NCBI GenBank assembly: GCA_003259005.1
Contig: QLII01000001.1
Coordinates: 992,001-1,056,000, forward strand
Origin: Spirosoma telluris
Lineage (GTDB): Bacteria > Bacteroidota > Bacteroidia > Cytophagales > Spirosomataceae
Direction: 5' to 3'
Length of the DNA stretch: 64,000 nucleotides
A program made the translations under genes and the position numbers. Shown here one piece after another: positions 7,152 to 16,075 of this stretch. Positions within the stretch are counted from its first letter, which is position 1; the number at the start of each line of letters is the position of its first letter. Under the pieces are notes generated by a model, which saw only the letters and a list, made by a program, of their open reading frames with translations, ran no database searches and was not told the DNA's origin.

Positions 7152-7650
7152 AACATAAATGGCTAAAATGGGTGGTACAATTTCTACAAAGAGTTTTACA
7201 CAAGGTGGATTTAAACAATTAAAAAACGTAAAGCATTATAGAAAGTAAATGAAATTTAATTTCGGTAACTTATTCGATAAGTGTTTACTATTTAAGTTAC
7301 CGTATACATTATATAGTAAATATCGAGTACTATGTTGCGAATATAGTTAAGATTAGGAAACGACAAAAGATTCTAAAAAAAATGAGACACTTTTCGGGAA
7401 AGATATAGATACACTTATAGTCAAAAGTGCACAAAGAGTTCAATTAAATACGCTAAAATTCATAAATAATACTGCCTGATTAGGGAAAGCGACTATTTTA
7501 AGTGAAAAAATACCATTGGGCTATTGGATAAATTTTTCAGCCACTATGTAAAGAAACTTTCAAGACCATGCAACTGGGGATACTTAAAGCACAATAAATA
7601 TAAACTAGTTTGTTAATGCTTAGTCTATGAAAATGAATCGTACGAGTAAA

Positions 7651-7758
7651 TTATGACACCCACCCTAATGCCAGATAAAATAAGGTGAGCATAACTAGTA
7701 AGGCACCTGCACACACAATCAATTCAACGACATCGAACTCATTATCAGGTAACTTCAT
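7651..7758 (-). CDS. 35-residue single-helix micropeptide, 'EFD' type (copy 2)
   Basis: ATG start, MKLPDNEFDVVELI, then a helix containing GALLVMLTLFYLAL and the end GWVS. Its length and the positions of E7-F8-D9, I14, A19 and M23-L24 match the peptide at 3184-3291. It lies 52 bases downstream of another hydrophobic peptide (7811-7942). Acidic residues precede the helix and no strongly basic tail is present. Confidence 0.48.
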   Translation of the reverse strand: MKLPDNEFDVVELIVCAGALLVMLTLFYLALGWVS

Positions 7759-7810
7759 ATGAGTAGAAATTTAGATTATGTTAACAATTACGAAAGGGAG
7801 TCTAATAGAT

Positions 7811-7942
7811 CTATGAAAACCAGTGGCCGATAATTAGTATCAAACGAGCCGCCAGCAAGACGGCCAGTAGTGCGCTATTCAGCATAGCGAATAATACCAG
7901 TCTCAGAAATACATACAGCAGAGTCGTATTTTTGATGGACAT
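7811..7942 (-). CDS. 43-residue single-helix micropeptide
   Basis: ATG start, MSIKNTTLLYVFLRLVLFA, then MLNSALLAVLLAARLILII and GHWFS. Offset by one residue it weakly follows the TSL-GIS peptide of 3794-3907 (shared M-L and R-L positions). It is followed by an EFD-type peptide (7651-7758). The 7943-8126 gap shows nothing else. Confidence 0.4.
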   Translation of the reverse strand: MSIKNTTLLYVFLRLVLFAMLNSALLAVLLAARLILIIGHWFS

Positions 7943-8126
7943 GCCTTAATAGACTACCTAAGACACTGTACGTAGTAAGTCTACATTTGGTTGCCTGGTA
8001 AGTAAGAAATAATACTTAAGTAGCGATTACTTGTCAATAATAATCTACAATGGGTAGATAATCGTTAGTGAAAACACGCAATGATGCTCCTTATTAAGTG
8101 AAGAGGTAAGCAGAAACGAAAAATTT

Positions 8127-8330
8127 CTATGGAAAGAGTTGATAGAATTTACGTTTACACGATTTGCAGGCATACAATTTTACAGGCATGCGCTTAGCCC
8201 ATTGAGGGCGGTGTAATTTCGAGAGCTGTACCGCTCCACAATTGGGACAACGCCTTTTGAAAGCAACCTTAGTACGGATGTACAAGGCTAAGATAATCAC
8301 AATGATTCCAATACTTATTACTATTTCCAT
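8127..8330 (-). CDS. Membrane-anchored zinc-ribbon protein (paralogue of 2354-2572)
   Basis: 67 residues: N-terminal helix (about 4-20, ISIGIIVIILALYI), then VAFKRRCPNCG, LHRPQW and YACKSCKRKFY. It has the same order and spacing as the protein at 2354-2572. Four cysteines form a zinc ribbon facing one side of the membrane. It lies 63 bases from the left end of the IS630 element. Confidence 0.6.
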   Translation of the reverse strand: MEIVISIGIIVIILALYIRTKVAFKRRCPNCGAVQLSKLHRPQWAKRMPVKLYACKSCKRKFYQLFP

Positions 8331-8393
8331 CTTCCCAAAGATAGAAACTGAATGGAATATAGACTAAAAAATCGGGCAAACGTTATATTAATA

Positions 8394-8421
8394 AGTAGTC
8401 TGTAAGAAATAGTTTGCATTA
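8394..8421 (+). repeat. Left terminal inverted repeat of the IS630 element
   Basis: 28 bp starting AGTAGTC and ending TAGTTTGCATTA. It matches the right end (inverted) at about 23 of 28 positions. Confidence 0.85.
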
Positions 8422-8438
8422 TTTTTTAACTTGCCCTC

Positions 8439-9468
8439 ATGGGACGAGTAAACACGCCGATCCTGAGCGAGGAACAACGAATCGCTTTGGAATATGAACT
8501 AAAAACCAATGATAACCATAGCTTTCGAGCGCGCTGCCAGGCCATTCTGCTCAAAGCGGCCGGCCGCTCTTCAACAGATGTAGGCCAGATTGTGGGCATG
8601 TGCCATGTCAGTATCAATAGCTGGCTGAAACGATTCAAAACCAGTGGGTTAGACGGACTCAAGACTAAGCCCGGACGAGGTCGAAAGCCCATATTGACCA
8701 AGCAAACCGATACAGATGCTGTACTAGCAGCCGTCAAAGCCAATCGCCAACGAATCCAACTAGCCAAAGCTGACTGGGAAACAAGTCGTTCGGCTGGTAG
8801 CCAGCCCGTCAGTGAGAGTACGTTCAGGACTTTTTTAAAAAGCTTGATGGCCGATACAAACGCATTCGTCGACGAGTAAAAGGCCAACCAGACCCAGCCG
8901 TGTATGCTTACAAAAAAGAGCAACTCGCGGAACTGGAAGGCCTTGCCCAGCAGGGGCTCATTGAGTTGTTCTATGGCGACGAATCGCAGGTGTGTAGTGC
9001 GGGCTATGTGCCCTATGGTTGGCAATTTCCCGGCGAAGAGGTCTGTATTCGGTTGAGAAGGGCTTTAAACTGAACTGTTGGGGCTTGATTAGCCGGCAAA
9101 ACAAGTTGCATTGGGCCACCACCAATCAACGAATTACAGCCGCCTTTGTGGGTCAACAACTGGATAGCTTGTCGTTGTCGATTCATAGACTGACGGTGGT
9201 AGTGTTAGACAATGCCAGGGTTCATCGAGCCGCATCCATTCAGCAGATGCGTCCCCTATGGGAGGCCCGTGGGCTATACTTGTTTTTTTTGCCGACTTAC
9301 TCTCCTCACTTAAACATCGCTGAAACCTTGTGGCGACACTTAAAAGGAGGCTGGTTGAAGCCGGAAGATTATGCAACCGCAGATGATTTAGGGTATGCTC
9401 TCAATCGCTGTCTGGCAAACGTGGGCAAAAGACTGATCATCAACTTTAACCAATTTAATGCAAACTAA
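8439..9468 (+). CDS. IS630-family transposase, two frame breaks
   Basis: The first part (8439-8879) carries helix-turn-helix domains (SSTDVGQIVGMCHVSINSWL). The rest is a DDE catalytic domain: GDES near 8980, LDNARVH near 9210 and NIAETLWRHLK near 9320 carry the expected acidic residues. The first break is at TTTTTTA (8831-8837), a classic -1 slippery heptamer in the zero frame, so it may be programmed frameshifting as in some two-ORF IS630 elements. The second, at 9049-9052, looks like a lost base: VCI-CGG should probably read VCI-P-VEKGF. Restoring it gives an intact enzyme of about 343 residues. Confidence 0.85.
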
Positions 9469-9483
9469 TTCTCAAGGACTACT
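9456..9483 (-). repeat. Right terminal inverted repeat of the IS630 element
   Basis: 28 bp starting TAATGCAAACTA and ending GGACTACT, overlapping the transposase stop. TA follows at 9484-9485. Confidence 0.85.
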
Positions 9484-9618
9484 TACCAGTTAGTACTATC
9501 TATTTTACAGGTATTAGTTCACTAATTTGGGTGCATTAATACTTTGGCAAATCGAAAAGTAAGGCAGTAAATCGCTAATTTAGGCACAGGTAGACTTTCT
9601 GGGAACTGTCATTCTGGC

Positions 9619-11229
9619 TTAAACAAAGTGTTTTTCCAGAAACGCCTGCCCATTGCTAATGCTCAACTTTTCTACAATATCATTGGGTACCTGCAATGGG
9701 TTCAACGTAATTTGATTAGCATTTAACTGAGCAACCATAGCCGTTAGTACGGTTTTCATTTCCTCGTTAAACAGACTTTCCAGGTGATCGGCGGTAGGTG
9801 CTTTTTTTAAGGCTGAAATCAGGCCGTCATAATCTGAACCAAGACAGATATGATCCCAGGGGTTAAGGTCAGCCGGAACTTTTCCTTCATTTTTGGCTAA
9901 TTCAGTTATCAGTGAGATATGAACCACTGACTGGCAGAATGTCCACAGATCGTGAAGACTAGGAGAGGGCTGCCCATTAAATAAATGTGGCAGAGCTTTC
10001 TGGGGATAAAAAGAAAACGTTTGCGGGTCCTCTACCCAGTCCTTTGGAAATTCTTCTTTGCTAAAACGTTCATCTTCAACATCTTTGTTGGCAAGGATTG
10101 AGCCTATAATCCGCCGATCCATAGAAATGCCAATTAAGCCCCTTGTGCGCATAATCTGGACGATGTCTTCATTGTATAGATTGATTGACCACGGATTAAA
10201 TGGAATGTTGACTAACTCACCGGGTGATTTTTCACGCAGGAATCCACCAATCGGTTTATAGGTCACGATCGTATTTTTGGGTCGATCGCTGGGTCTGCGA
10301 ATGCCACCTTTAGCAATGGGAGGTGTATCCCACGAGCAGCCAGCGACCCCCATATGGGTTGCCAGAAGAGGTACATCGTTTAACGTGGGATCTGACTGGA
10401 AAATTTCATACACGCGTTTACGGGATGCGAGACTCAGGTGTTTTACATCAATCAGAATCCGATTTTCTGTTGGCGTTTCGCGGAGGGCGACTTTCAGAAA
10501 CGTTTCGCCAAACGGACTTATGCCATTACCCGTTGGATCAAAGGAACCTACCTCGACTTTATTGGCGGCAAAGCGAATAGGGATGGCCCAGGCATGATTG
10601 GCCAGTACATTCTGACCGTGGTGGGTCATCGTAATGTAAAATAGCCGGGGAAATTGAGCAGGATGTTTTTTTGAATGCTCTTTCCAGGTAATAAGCGCGT
10701 CAATAATTTCCTGGGGATTTTTTTCCTGCTCAACCAGATCTTTTTGAGTATAGAAATTATGACCGCCTTCTACAGAAGCGACTACATAAACCGTATTAGG
10801 GTCTGGAGTAGCCGGATACTCGGTTATATTGGTGAGCAGTTGATAGTGCCGTCTATTTGTCTGATTTGCCAAAAAAGCCTGAAAATGGGCAATGTCGCGG
10901 TCAATCAGTATATGATGATAGGCTTTCACCTGTTTTTGCATATTATCAAGAATATGCTCACCCAGGTTTTTGATTTTCTTCAGATCGTCGACAAAGGCAT
11001 AAACCCGCTCGAAGGCTAGAAAACTGGCGACGACTAAACTGCCACCAGGTATTTGACCGAAGCTTGCCTGGGAATCCAGCGAGTTGCCAACGAGTAGCTC
11101 GACACATTCTGAAAAAGGGACTTTTAGTTTAATATCAACAGCATCAACCGGATTTGGACACGACATGACATCGTCATTGAGTAGGCCTGATTTGAACGAA
11201 GGATGGCAATGAAGATCAAAAAAAGGCAT
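9619..11229 (-). CDS. M19-like membrane dipeptidase / amidohydrolase
   Basis: 536 residues. Metal-binding motifs of the renal-dipeptidase branch appear in order: DLHCHP at the N-terminus, SVEGGHN near 150, ATHMG near 290, and GSDYDG near 470. M19 enzymes hydrolyse dipeptides with two zinc ions, but this protein is longer than the usual 350-400 residues, having extra segments around 160-250 and 300-420, so the substrate is uncertain. There is no signal peptide, so it is probably cytoplasmic. The ATG at 11227-11229 is followed at once by the family motif, which fixes the start. Confidence 0.8.
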   Translation of the reverse strand: MPFFDLHCHPSFKSGLLNDDVMSCPNPVDAVDIKLKVPFSECVELLVGNSLDSQASFGQIPGGSLVVASFLAFERVYAFVDDLKKIKNLGEHILDNMQKQVKAYHHILIDRDIAHFQAFLANQTNRRHYQLLTNITEYPATPDPNTVYVVASVEGGHNFYTQKDLVEQEKNPQEIIDALITWKEHSKKHPAQFPRLFYITMTHHGQNVLANHAWAIPIRFAANKVEVGSFDPTGNGISPFGETFLKVALRETPTENRILIDVKHLSLASRKRVYEIFQSDPTLNDVPLLATHMGVAGCSWDTPPIAKGGIRRPSDRPKNTIVTYKPIGGFLREKSPGELVNIPFNPWSINLYNEDIVQIMRTRGLIGISMDRRIIGSILANKDVEDERFSKEEFPKDWVEDPQTFSFYPQKALPHLFNGQPSPSLHDLWTFCQSVVHISLITELAKNEGKVPADLNPWDHICLGSDYDGLISALKKAPTADHLESLFNEEMKTVLTAMVAQLNANQITLNPLQVPNDIVEKLSISNGQAFLEKHFV

Positions 11230-11412
11230 AGTTGATAAGCGTTTAGGAGCAATGAAAACTAACAGGACTACATCGGGTAATCGTTATCAAAAGGCTGGGT
11301 TAACTAGCTTGTAAAGCTACCGAAACGGCTATAACGAAAGTAGGGGAAATCTCCCGTTTTTTCTGATAGTCAACAGGTTTGTATGGTAAGCGATCTGAAT
11401 TAGACCTGCAAC

Positions 11413-11450
11413 AAAAAAAGGGACCGGGTATCTTACCCGGTCCTTTTTTT
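11413..11450 (-). terminator. Strong terminator after the 11466-11870 gene
   Basis: GGACCGGGTA (11421-11430) pairs perfectly with TACCCGGTCC (11433-11442), flanked by A7 and T7 runs. It can work in both directions and ends the minus-strand gene starting at 11870. Confidence 0.85.
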
Positions 11451-11465
11451 GTTGTATACCCTTAA

Positions 11466-11870
11466 TTAACCTCTGCGGCCATAAGGGCCAGGCTGGTTTC
11501 GGTTATACCGATTCGGTTGTTGAGCGGCAAATAACCGGTCTCGTTGCACTGAGGTCAGCACGGCTAGCATATCCTGGCGTTTACGGAGTTGAAGCTGACG
11601 GAGGCCGTCGGGCGTCATCCGGGAGGTCTGCATGATGTGGTCATACCTATCTTCGATCTTATGCAATTGTTTTTCCTGCCGACGGGATAAACCAACAATG
11701 GCGTCGATTCGGTCGATTTTAATATCATCCTGATATTGGTCGTTATCGTACCTAGAGCCGCCGTATTGAGGAGGGCGGTTGTCGAATGGTTTCGAATAAA
11801 CGCCTTGAGCGAAGGTTACCGTAGTGGCTAAGCTAAAAAGGGTGAGAGCGGTTGCGATTGTCTTTTTCAT
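11466..11870 (-). CDS. Small secreted protein, Spy/LTxxQ-like
   Basis: 134 residues with a cleavable signal peptide (MKKTIATALTLFSLATTVTFAQ). The mature part has a polar, Asn/Gln/Tyr-rich N-terminus, a helical middle (IVGLSRRQEKQLHKIEDRY), a leucine-spaced QLQLRKRQDMLAVLTSVQRDRLF and a glycine/arginine-rich tail. The LTSVQRDRLF segment resembles the LTxxQ motif of periplasmic Spy/CpxP-type proteins, but the match is weak. A similar layout occurs at 45121-45678. Confidence 0.7.
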   Translation of the reverse strand: MKKTIATALTLFSLATTVTFAQGVYSKPFDNRPPQYGGSRYDNDQYQDDIKIDRIDAIVGLSRRQEKQLHKIEDRYDHIMQTSRMTPDGLRQLQLRKRQDMLAVLTSVQRDRLFAAQQPNRYNRNQPGPYGRRG

Positions 11871-11990
11871 GATCAGTATGTGTTTAGTTTTTCGTAACTG
11901 ATTCTTAGAAGCGAATCACTCAACGGCGTTTAATGGCGCAATAGGCCCATCTGGCTGAATGCCGATTTTAGGCTACCGAACCCTGTCGAA

Positions 11991-13006
11991 TCACTTCGGA
12001 ATGGCGGTTATTTTTTCGGCCTGTCGGCGGGCCATTGCCTGGGCGATAATGCTGGCAACAATGAGCTGTAAGGCGTGATAGATCATGATCGGCAGCAGAG
12101 CCACCCCCGCCATGCTGCCTGGAAACAGAACATTGGCCATCACGCTCCCTTGTATCAATGATTTCTTGGAGCCACAGAAAAGCGCTGTAATCCGGTCTTC
12201 GTGATTAAAATTCAGGAATCGACTGAGGAGTGTAATTAATCCGTAAATAAGGAAGAACAGACCCAGCATCAGGGCTGCTAACCAAAGTAGGTCTTCCCAT
12301 GAAATCTTCTCGAACAAATGGAGTGAAAACGATTCGCAGAAGGCCGTGTAAACAATGAGTAAAATGGTAAACTGATCAAAATAGCGGAGTGCCGCTTTGT
12401 GCCGGGCAGCAAACCAACCCAATCGCTGATTTAGTAACAGACCCAACATAACGGGCAGAATAACCTGAAGCGTCAGTTTGCCAATCACTCCTGCCAGGTC
12501 ATAGTGACCAGTCGTTGAGGTTAATAAAAAACTCATCCAGAGGGGGGTAATAAATACCCCGATCAGGCTGGAAATGCTGGCATTGAAAATAGCTGCTGGA
12601 ATGTTGCCCCTGCAATAGACACCATAACCACAGACGACGAAACAGTAGAGGGTAATGCGGCCACGTAGAAAATTCCCAACCAAAGGAGTTCAGTATCTGG
12701 GGCTACTAAGAGTGACCGGGCAACAAGCACGATACCTGGAAACACGATAAATGTAGTACCATGAATAACCAGATGAAGTCGATAATTGCGTAAGCCTTCG
12801 CGTAACTGGTTAAAATTCAGTTTTAAGCCGTAGAAGAAAAAAATCAGTGAAACTCCATAGGAAGCCAGCGAGGATAAGGAAAATAATCCCTTCTGAATAC
12901 CCGGCTCAGGCCATAGTTTGGCCAGGCCAATCATGCCGAGCAACGCAAGTATAAACCAGTCGAGTCCAACGCGGGTGAGGAGGGAACTTAAGGATGTTTT
13001 TGCCAT
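11991..13006 (-). CDS. SBF-like (YfeH-type) bile acid:sodium symporter family transporter
   Basis: About 338 residues once one base is restored near 12605-12615, where the frame changes from VVMVSIA to GNIPAAIFNAS. Together the halves show about ten membrane helices and the PF13593-type features: GLKLNFNQLREGL near residue 65, AALPSTVSSSVVMVSIA-x-GN near 115 and FCGSKKSLIQGSVMA near 275. These proteins are single-polypeptide transporters whose substrate is generally unknown. The 12906-13118 ORF beside it is a shadow. The gene follows the AraC regulator on the same strand. Confidence 0.85.
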
Positions 13007-13080
13007 AATTTAAACGAATGTTCCTCCGTCCGCACGCACAGACAACTAGAAGAAGAGAATAAATAGATAGTAGCTTTAGA

Positions 13081-13917
13081 TCAATAAAATTTGCCTGATT
13101 TACTGATACATACACCACCTTCGGTTAGTTGTTTGAGAAATTGCCGGGGTGTAAGACCCAGATAATAGATAAAGTCTTTACTGAGGTGACTATGGTCATA
13201 ATAGCCAAATGTAAGCACAAGATCTGGCCAGTCAACCGTCTGGGGACGCTGTCGGTAAAGAAAATGCAGGACTTTTTTGAAGCGTAGAAACCGAATAAGT
13301 TCTTTAGCTGAATAGCCTAAATAAGTCTTGAAGTGCGACTGAATACGTCGAGTCGAAAGCTGATGGGTTTGGGCCAACTGCTTTACTGGGTCAAGGGTTA
13401 AATCCCTAAAATAAGAAACACCAGCCAGTAGTGTATGGGATGCTGCGTCGGAGGGATTGACAAAGGTGAGGGCATAGTTTGTTAACAGCCTCAGCCGATC
13501 GTCCAATTTAGTCATAGGAGCTAACTGAGCCCATAAATCAATAAAGCACTGTTTGTCAAGTAAGAGGTCGGGGTCATGCAGATCCTGGTTGTGGAGTTGT
13601 TGCATGGAAACCCCCAGAAGCCGATAGAATCCATTAAGGGTAAAATTCGTGACAATGACATCTGCACCAGGCGGGAGGGTATAGGTCAGCGTTTTTTGCA
13701 GAGGGCCAATTACAGCTGTCTTACCAATAACATGGTGGTTATCACCCAACGAAATCGCAATGGCTGGCCCAAAATTGAAGACCAGTAGCATCTCATAATT
13801 AGGCAACAGCTGTTGCTGTAGGGCTACCTCGTTAATATCGAGTTGAACGCAATAAAAATGGCTAAAGACGGCAGCTAGTTGGTCGTCGGCGTCAACCAGT
13901 TGGCTATTCATAGGCAA
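13081..13917 (-). CDS. AraC-family transcriptional regulator
   Basis: 278 residues. The N-terminal part (about 1-160) is a cupin-like sensory domain of the type found in Bacteroidota AraC proteins. The C-terminal part has the two helix-turn-helix units: VKQLAQTHQLSTRRIQSHF and VLTFGYYDHSHLSKDF, ending GLTPRQFLKQL. It is divergent from the NmrA-like gene at 14016 across a 98-base gap, so it may control that gene. The transporter gene lies 74 bases downstream. Confidence 0.9.
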   Translation of the reverse strand: MPMNSQLVDADDQLAAVFSHFYCVQLDINEVALQQQLLPNYEMLLVFNFGPAIAISLGDNHHVIGKTAVIGPLQKTLTYTLPPGADVIVTNFTLNGFYRLLGVSMQQLHNQDLHDPDLLLDKQCFIDLWAQLAPMTKLDDRLRLLTNYALTFVNPSDAASHTLLAGVSYFRDLTLDPVKQLAQTHQLSTRRIQSHFKTYLGYSAKELIRFLRFKKVLHFLYRQRPQTVDWPDLVLTFGYYDHSHLSKDFIYYLGLTPRQFLKQLTEGGVCISKSGKFY

Positions 13918-14015
13918 TACCGTTTCGTTTTCTTACAAGTTTACGCAGTTGGCGTAGAAGACCTTTGTCTTGCTAAAACAGCCAGCAATGGCTAACTAAC
14001 TTTACAGACAAACAC

Positions 14016-14924
14016 ATGAATACGACAGCAAATTCCGCCTTACAGACAGCAGACAGACAAACACCTGCTATTCTCATTACTGGAGCAACGGGTAGCATTG
14101 GGACTGAACTAACTAAAACTCTGTCCGAGCGGGGTATTCGATTTCGGGCAATGGTTCGATCACCCAAAGATGCGCAGACAGTCGCTCAACTCGCCGGGGC
14201 CGACGTTGTTTTGGGTGACTTCAACGACCCAGTCACGATTGCCCACGCGCTGCGGGGAATTGAGCGGGCCTTTCTACTCACCAATTCATCGGATCAGGCT
14301 GAAAACCAGCAACTCAATTTCGTTGCCGAAGCCCAGCGAGCGGGTTTGAAGCAGATCGTAAAATTGTCACAGTTCGCGGCTGCTCCTGATTCGCCAGTGC
14401 GGTTTCTTCGTTACCATGCTGTTGTCGAGCAGGCCATTCGGGAGTCGGGTATGGATTTCACGTTCCTTCGCCCCAATTTATTTATGCAGGGCTTACTGGG
14501 GTTTCGGTCGTCGATTATTGAGCAGGGGAAATTCTTTGCGGCCGTTGGCGATGCTCGAATCAGTCTCGTCGATGTGCGTGACATTGCTGCGGTTGGCGCT
14601 GAAGTTCTGGTTGAACCAGGTCATGTTGGGAAAATCTACACCCTTACCGGCCCGCAGGCACTAACCCACGTAGAGATAGCCGATGAACTTTCAATCGCTT
14701 TGGGCCGACGCATTACGTTTGTCGATGTACCACCAGCAGCGATGCGTAATGCATTGGCAGGAGTTGGTTTTCCTGACTGGCAAGCTGATGGCTTAATTGA
14801 GGATTACGCGCATTACAGCCGGAACGAAGCGTCTTCCGTTGAACCTGGTGTAGAGGCAGCTACCGGAAAAATGCCGCGAAGTTTTACTGATTTCGCCAGA
14901 GACTATGCCCCTGCTTTTAACTAG
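14016..14924 (+). CDS. NmrA-like NAD(P)-binding oxidoreductase
   Basis: 302 residues, atypical short-chain dehydrogenase. The dinucleotide-binding motif ILITGATGSIGTEL is near residue 19, followed by FRAMVRSP, DVVLGDFNDP and KLSQFAAAPDSPVRFLRYHAVVEQ. The catalytic Tyr-x3-Lys of classical SDRs is absent (the equivalent region is FLRYHAVVE), as is usual in the NmrA/TMR branch. It may reduce quinones or act as a redox sensor; the substrate is unknown. A TAACTTTAC element about 20 bases upstream of the ATG resembles a -7 box. Confidence 0.88.
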   Translation: MNTTANSALQTADRQTPAILITGATGSIGTELTKTLSERGIRFRAMVRSPKDAQTVAQLAGADVVLGDFNDPVTIAHALRGIERAFLLTNSSDQAENQQLNFVAEAQRAGLKQIVKLSQFAAAPDSPVRFLRYHAVVEQAIRESGMDFTFLRPNLFMQGLLGFRSSIIEQGKFFAAVGDARISLVDVRDIAAVGAEVLVEPGHVGKIYTLTGPQALTHVEIADELSIALGRRITFVDVPPAAMRNALAGVGFPDWQADGLIEDYAHYSRNEASSVEPGVEAATGKMPRSFTDFARDYAPAFN

Positions 14925-14946
14925 AGAATGGATTCCTGTCCCGTGT

Positions 14947-14986
14947 AGTTGGTTGCCAATCGCTAGTTAGCGACTGGCAACCAACT
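14947..14986. terminator. Bidirectional terminator between convergent genes
   Basis: AGTTGGTTGCCAATCGCT (14947-14964) pairs with AGCGACTGGCAACCAACT (14969-14986), one mismatch, 4-base loop, followed by TTTTTA. It overlaps the stop of the minus-strand gene that ends at 14967. Confidence 0.75.
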
Positions 14987-16054
14987 TTTTATCTTTATTT
15001 TTGAGCTGTATTTTGGTGAGGGTTGGCCAGTTCTTTCCCGTAATGTAAAATGCATTTTCGGTGGGCTGAAAGGCGATTCCGTTCAGTACGTTCGCTTTCG
15101 TATCGATGTTCGTCGGAAGAATGCCTGTCATATCCAGATCGCCTACGACTTTCCCTGACTTACTATCAATCTGAATAATTCGATTCGTTTGCCAGATGTT
15201 GGCATAAATATAGCCGTTTACGTATTCCAGTTCATTGAGATTCATAACCGGCCCCATATTATCATACACAACGAGTTCGCCCTTACGTTGGAAGTCGGGG
15301 GTTAGAAAATAGAGTTTGTTAGACCCATCGCTCTGGATAAGCATCGAGTCAGTATGGGTTAACCCCCAGCCCTGGGTAGGATAGGAATAGGTTTTGTCGA
15401 GAACAAAATCCAGGGTGTAACGAAAACATACCCCGATGTCCAGGTGAGTTGATAAATCCGATCGTTCAGGATCGTAATACCCTCACCAAAATACTGATTA
15501 GCTAAGGAGACCGATTTGAGTATGTTGCCCGTTGGTAAATCAACCTGCATCAGTTTCGACTGATTGTTGAGCCCGGTACTTTCATACAAAACCCCCTTGT
15601 GAAACTCAAGCCCCTGCGTAAAGCTACTTGTCTGGTGCGGGTAGGTCTTCAGCACCGAATAGGTGATGTGTCGGGGATTAATATCAGACCAGAATTCGAC
15701 GCTAAGCGTATCTGAATTTATCGTTTTGTTAGCGGTTACACCCCGCACAATTAATGTATGCAGACCGATTTTTTCGGATGCGGATTGGACAGAAAGTGAA
15801 TTGGCTGATTTCTGTATAATAGGAGTGCCGACATCATCCAGTGAAATAGTCGCTTCACTCAAGGATTGGCTAAGCTGGACCACGATGGTGTCGCCAAGTG
15901 TATAGGTTGTTTTGAGCAACGAAGCGATTGGCTGTTTCACTTCATCGACTGTTGTCGTTGTCGATTCCTTCTTTTGTTTACAATTTAAAACCAGCAGACC
16001 CACTATAAATAGAAGAAAGGTGCGGTAAAGCCAACATTGAATGTGCTTGTACAT
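14967..16054 (-). CDS. Glutaminyl-peptide cyclotransferase, lipoprotein-type, one frame break
   Basis: About 362 residues after restoring one base near 15418-15426 (GYVF to YTLDFVLDK). The N-terminus is hydrophobic and ends LVLNCKQK, a lipobox. A beta-sandwich-like region follows (about 40-135). Then comes the glutamine cyclotransferase beta-propeller: YPHQTSSFTQGLEFHKGVLYESTG, NQYFGEGITIL, GWGLTHTDSMLIQSDGS, LNELEYVNGYIYANIWQT and LNGIAFQP. Enzymes of this fold cyclise N-terminal glutamine to pyroglutamate. Anchoring outside the cytoplasm is inferred from the lipobox. Confidence 0.87.
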
Positions 16055-16075
16055 TGTTGATTGTCAGTAGTTTTA

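Larger units (their letters stand above)
8394..9483 (+). mobile_element. IS630-family insertion sequence, 1090 bp, flanked by TA
   Basis: Both ends are visible: 28-bp terminal inverted repeats at 8394-8421 and 9456-9483 starting AGTAGTC, flanked on each side by TA (8392-8393 and 9484-9485), the target dinucleotide duplicated by IS630/Tc1-type elements. The whole interior is one transposase region. It lies at the edge of the accessory island. Confidence 0.88.

Noticed and set aside
10058..11019. Several plus-strand ORFs of 67-114 codons
   Set aside because: All are antisense shadows of the M19-like dipeptidase gene.
12906..13118. 70-codon minus-strand ORF
   Set aside because: Straddles the end of the AraC gene and the start of the transporter gene in another frame; no protein character.
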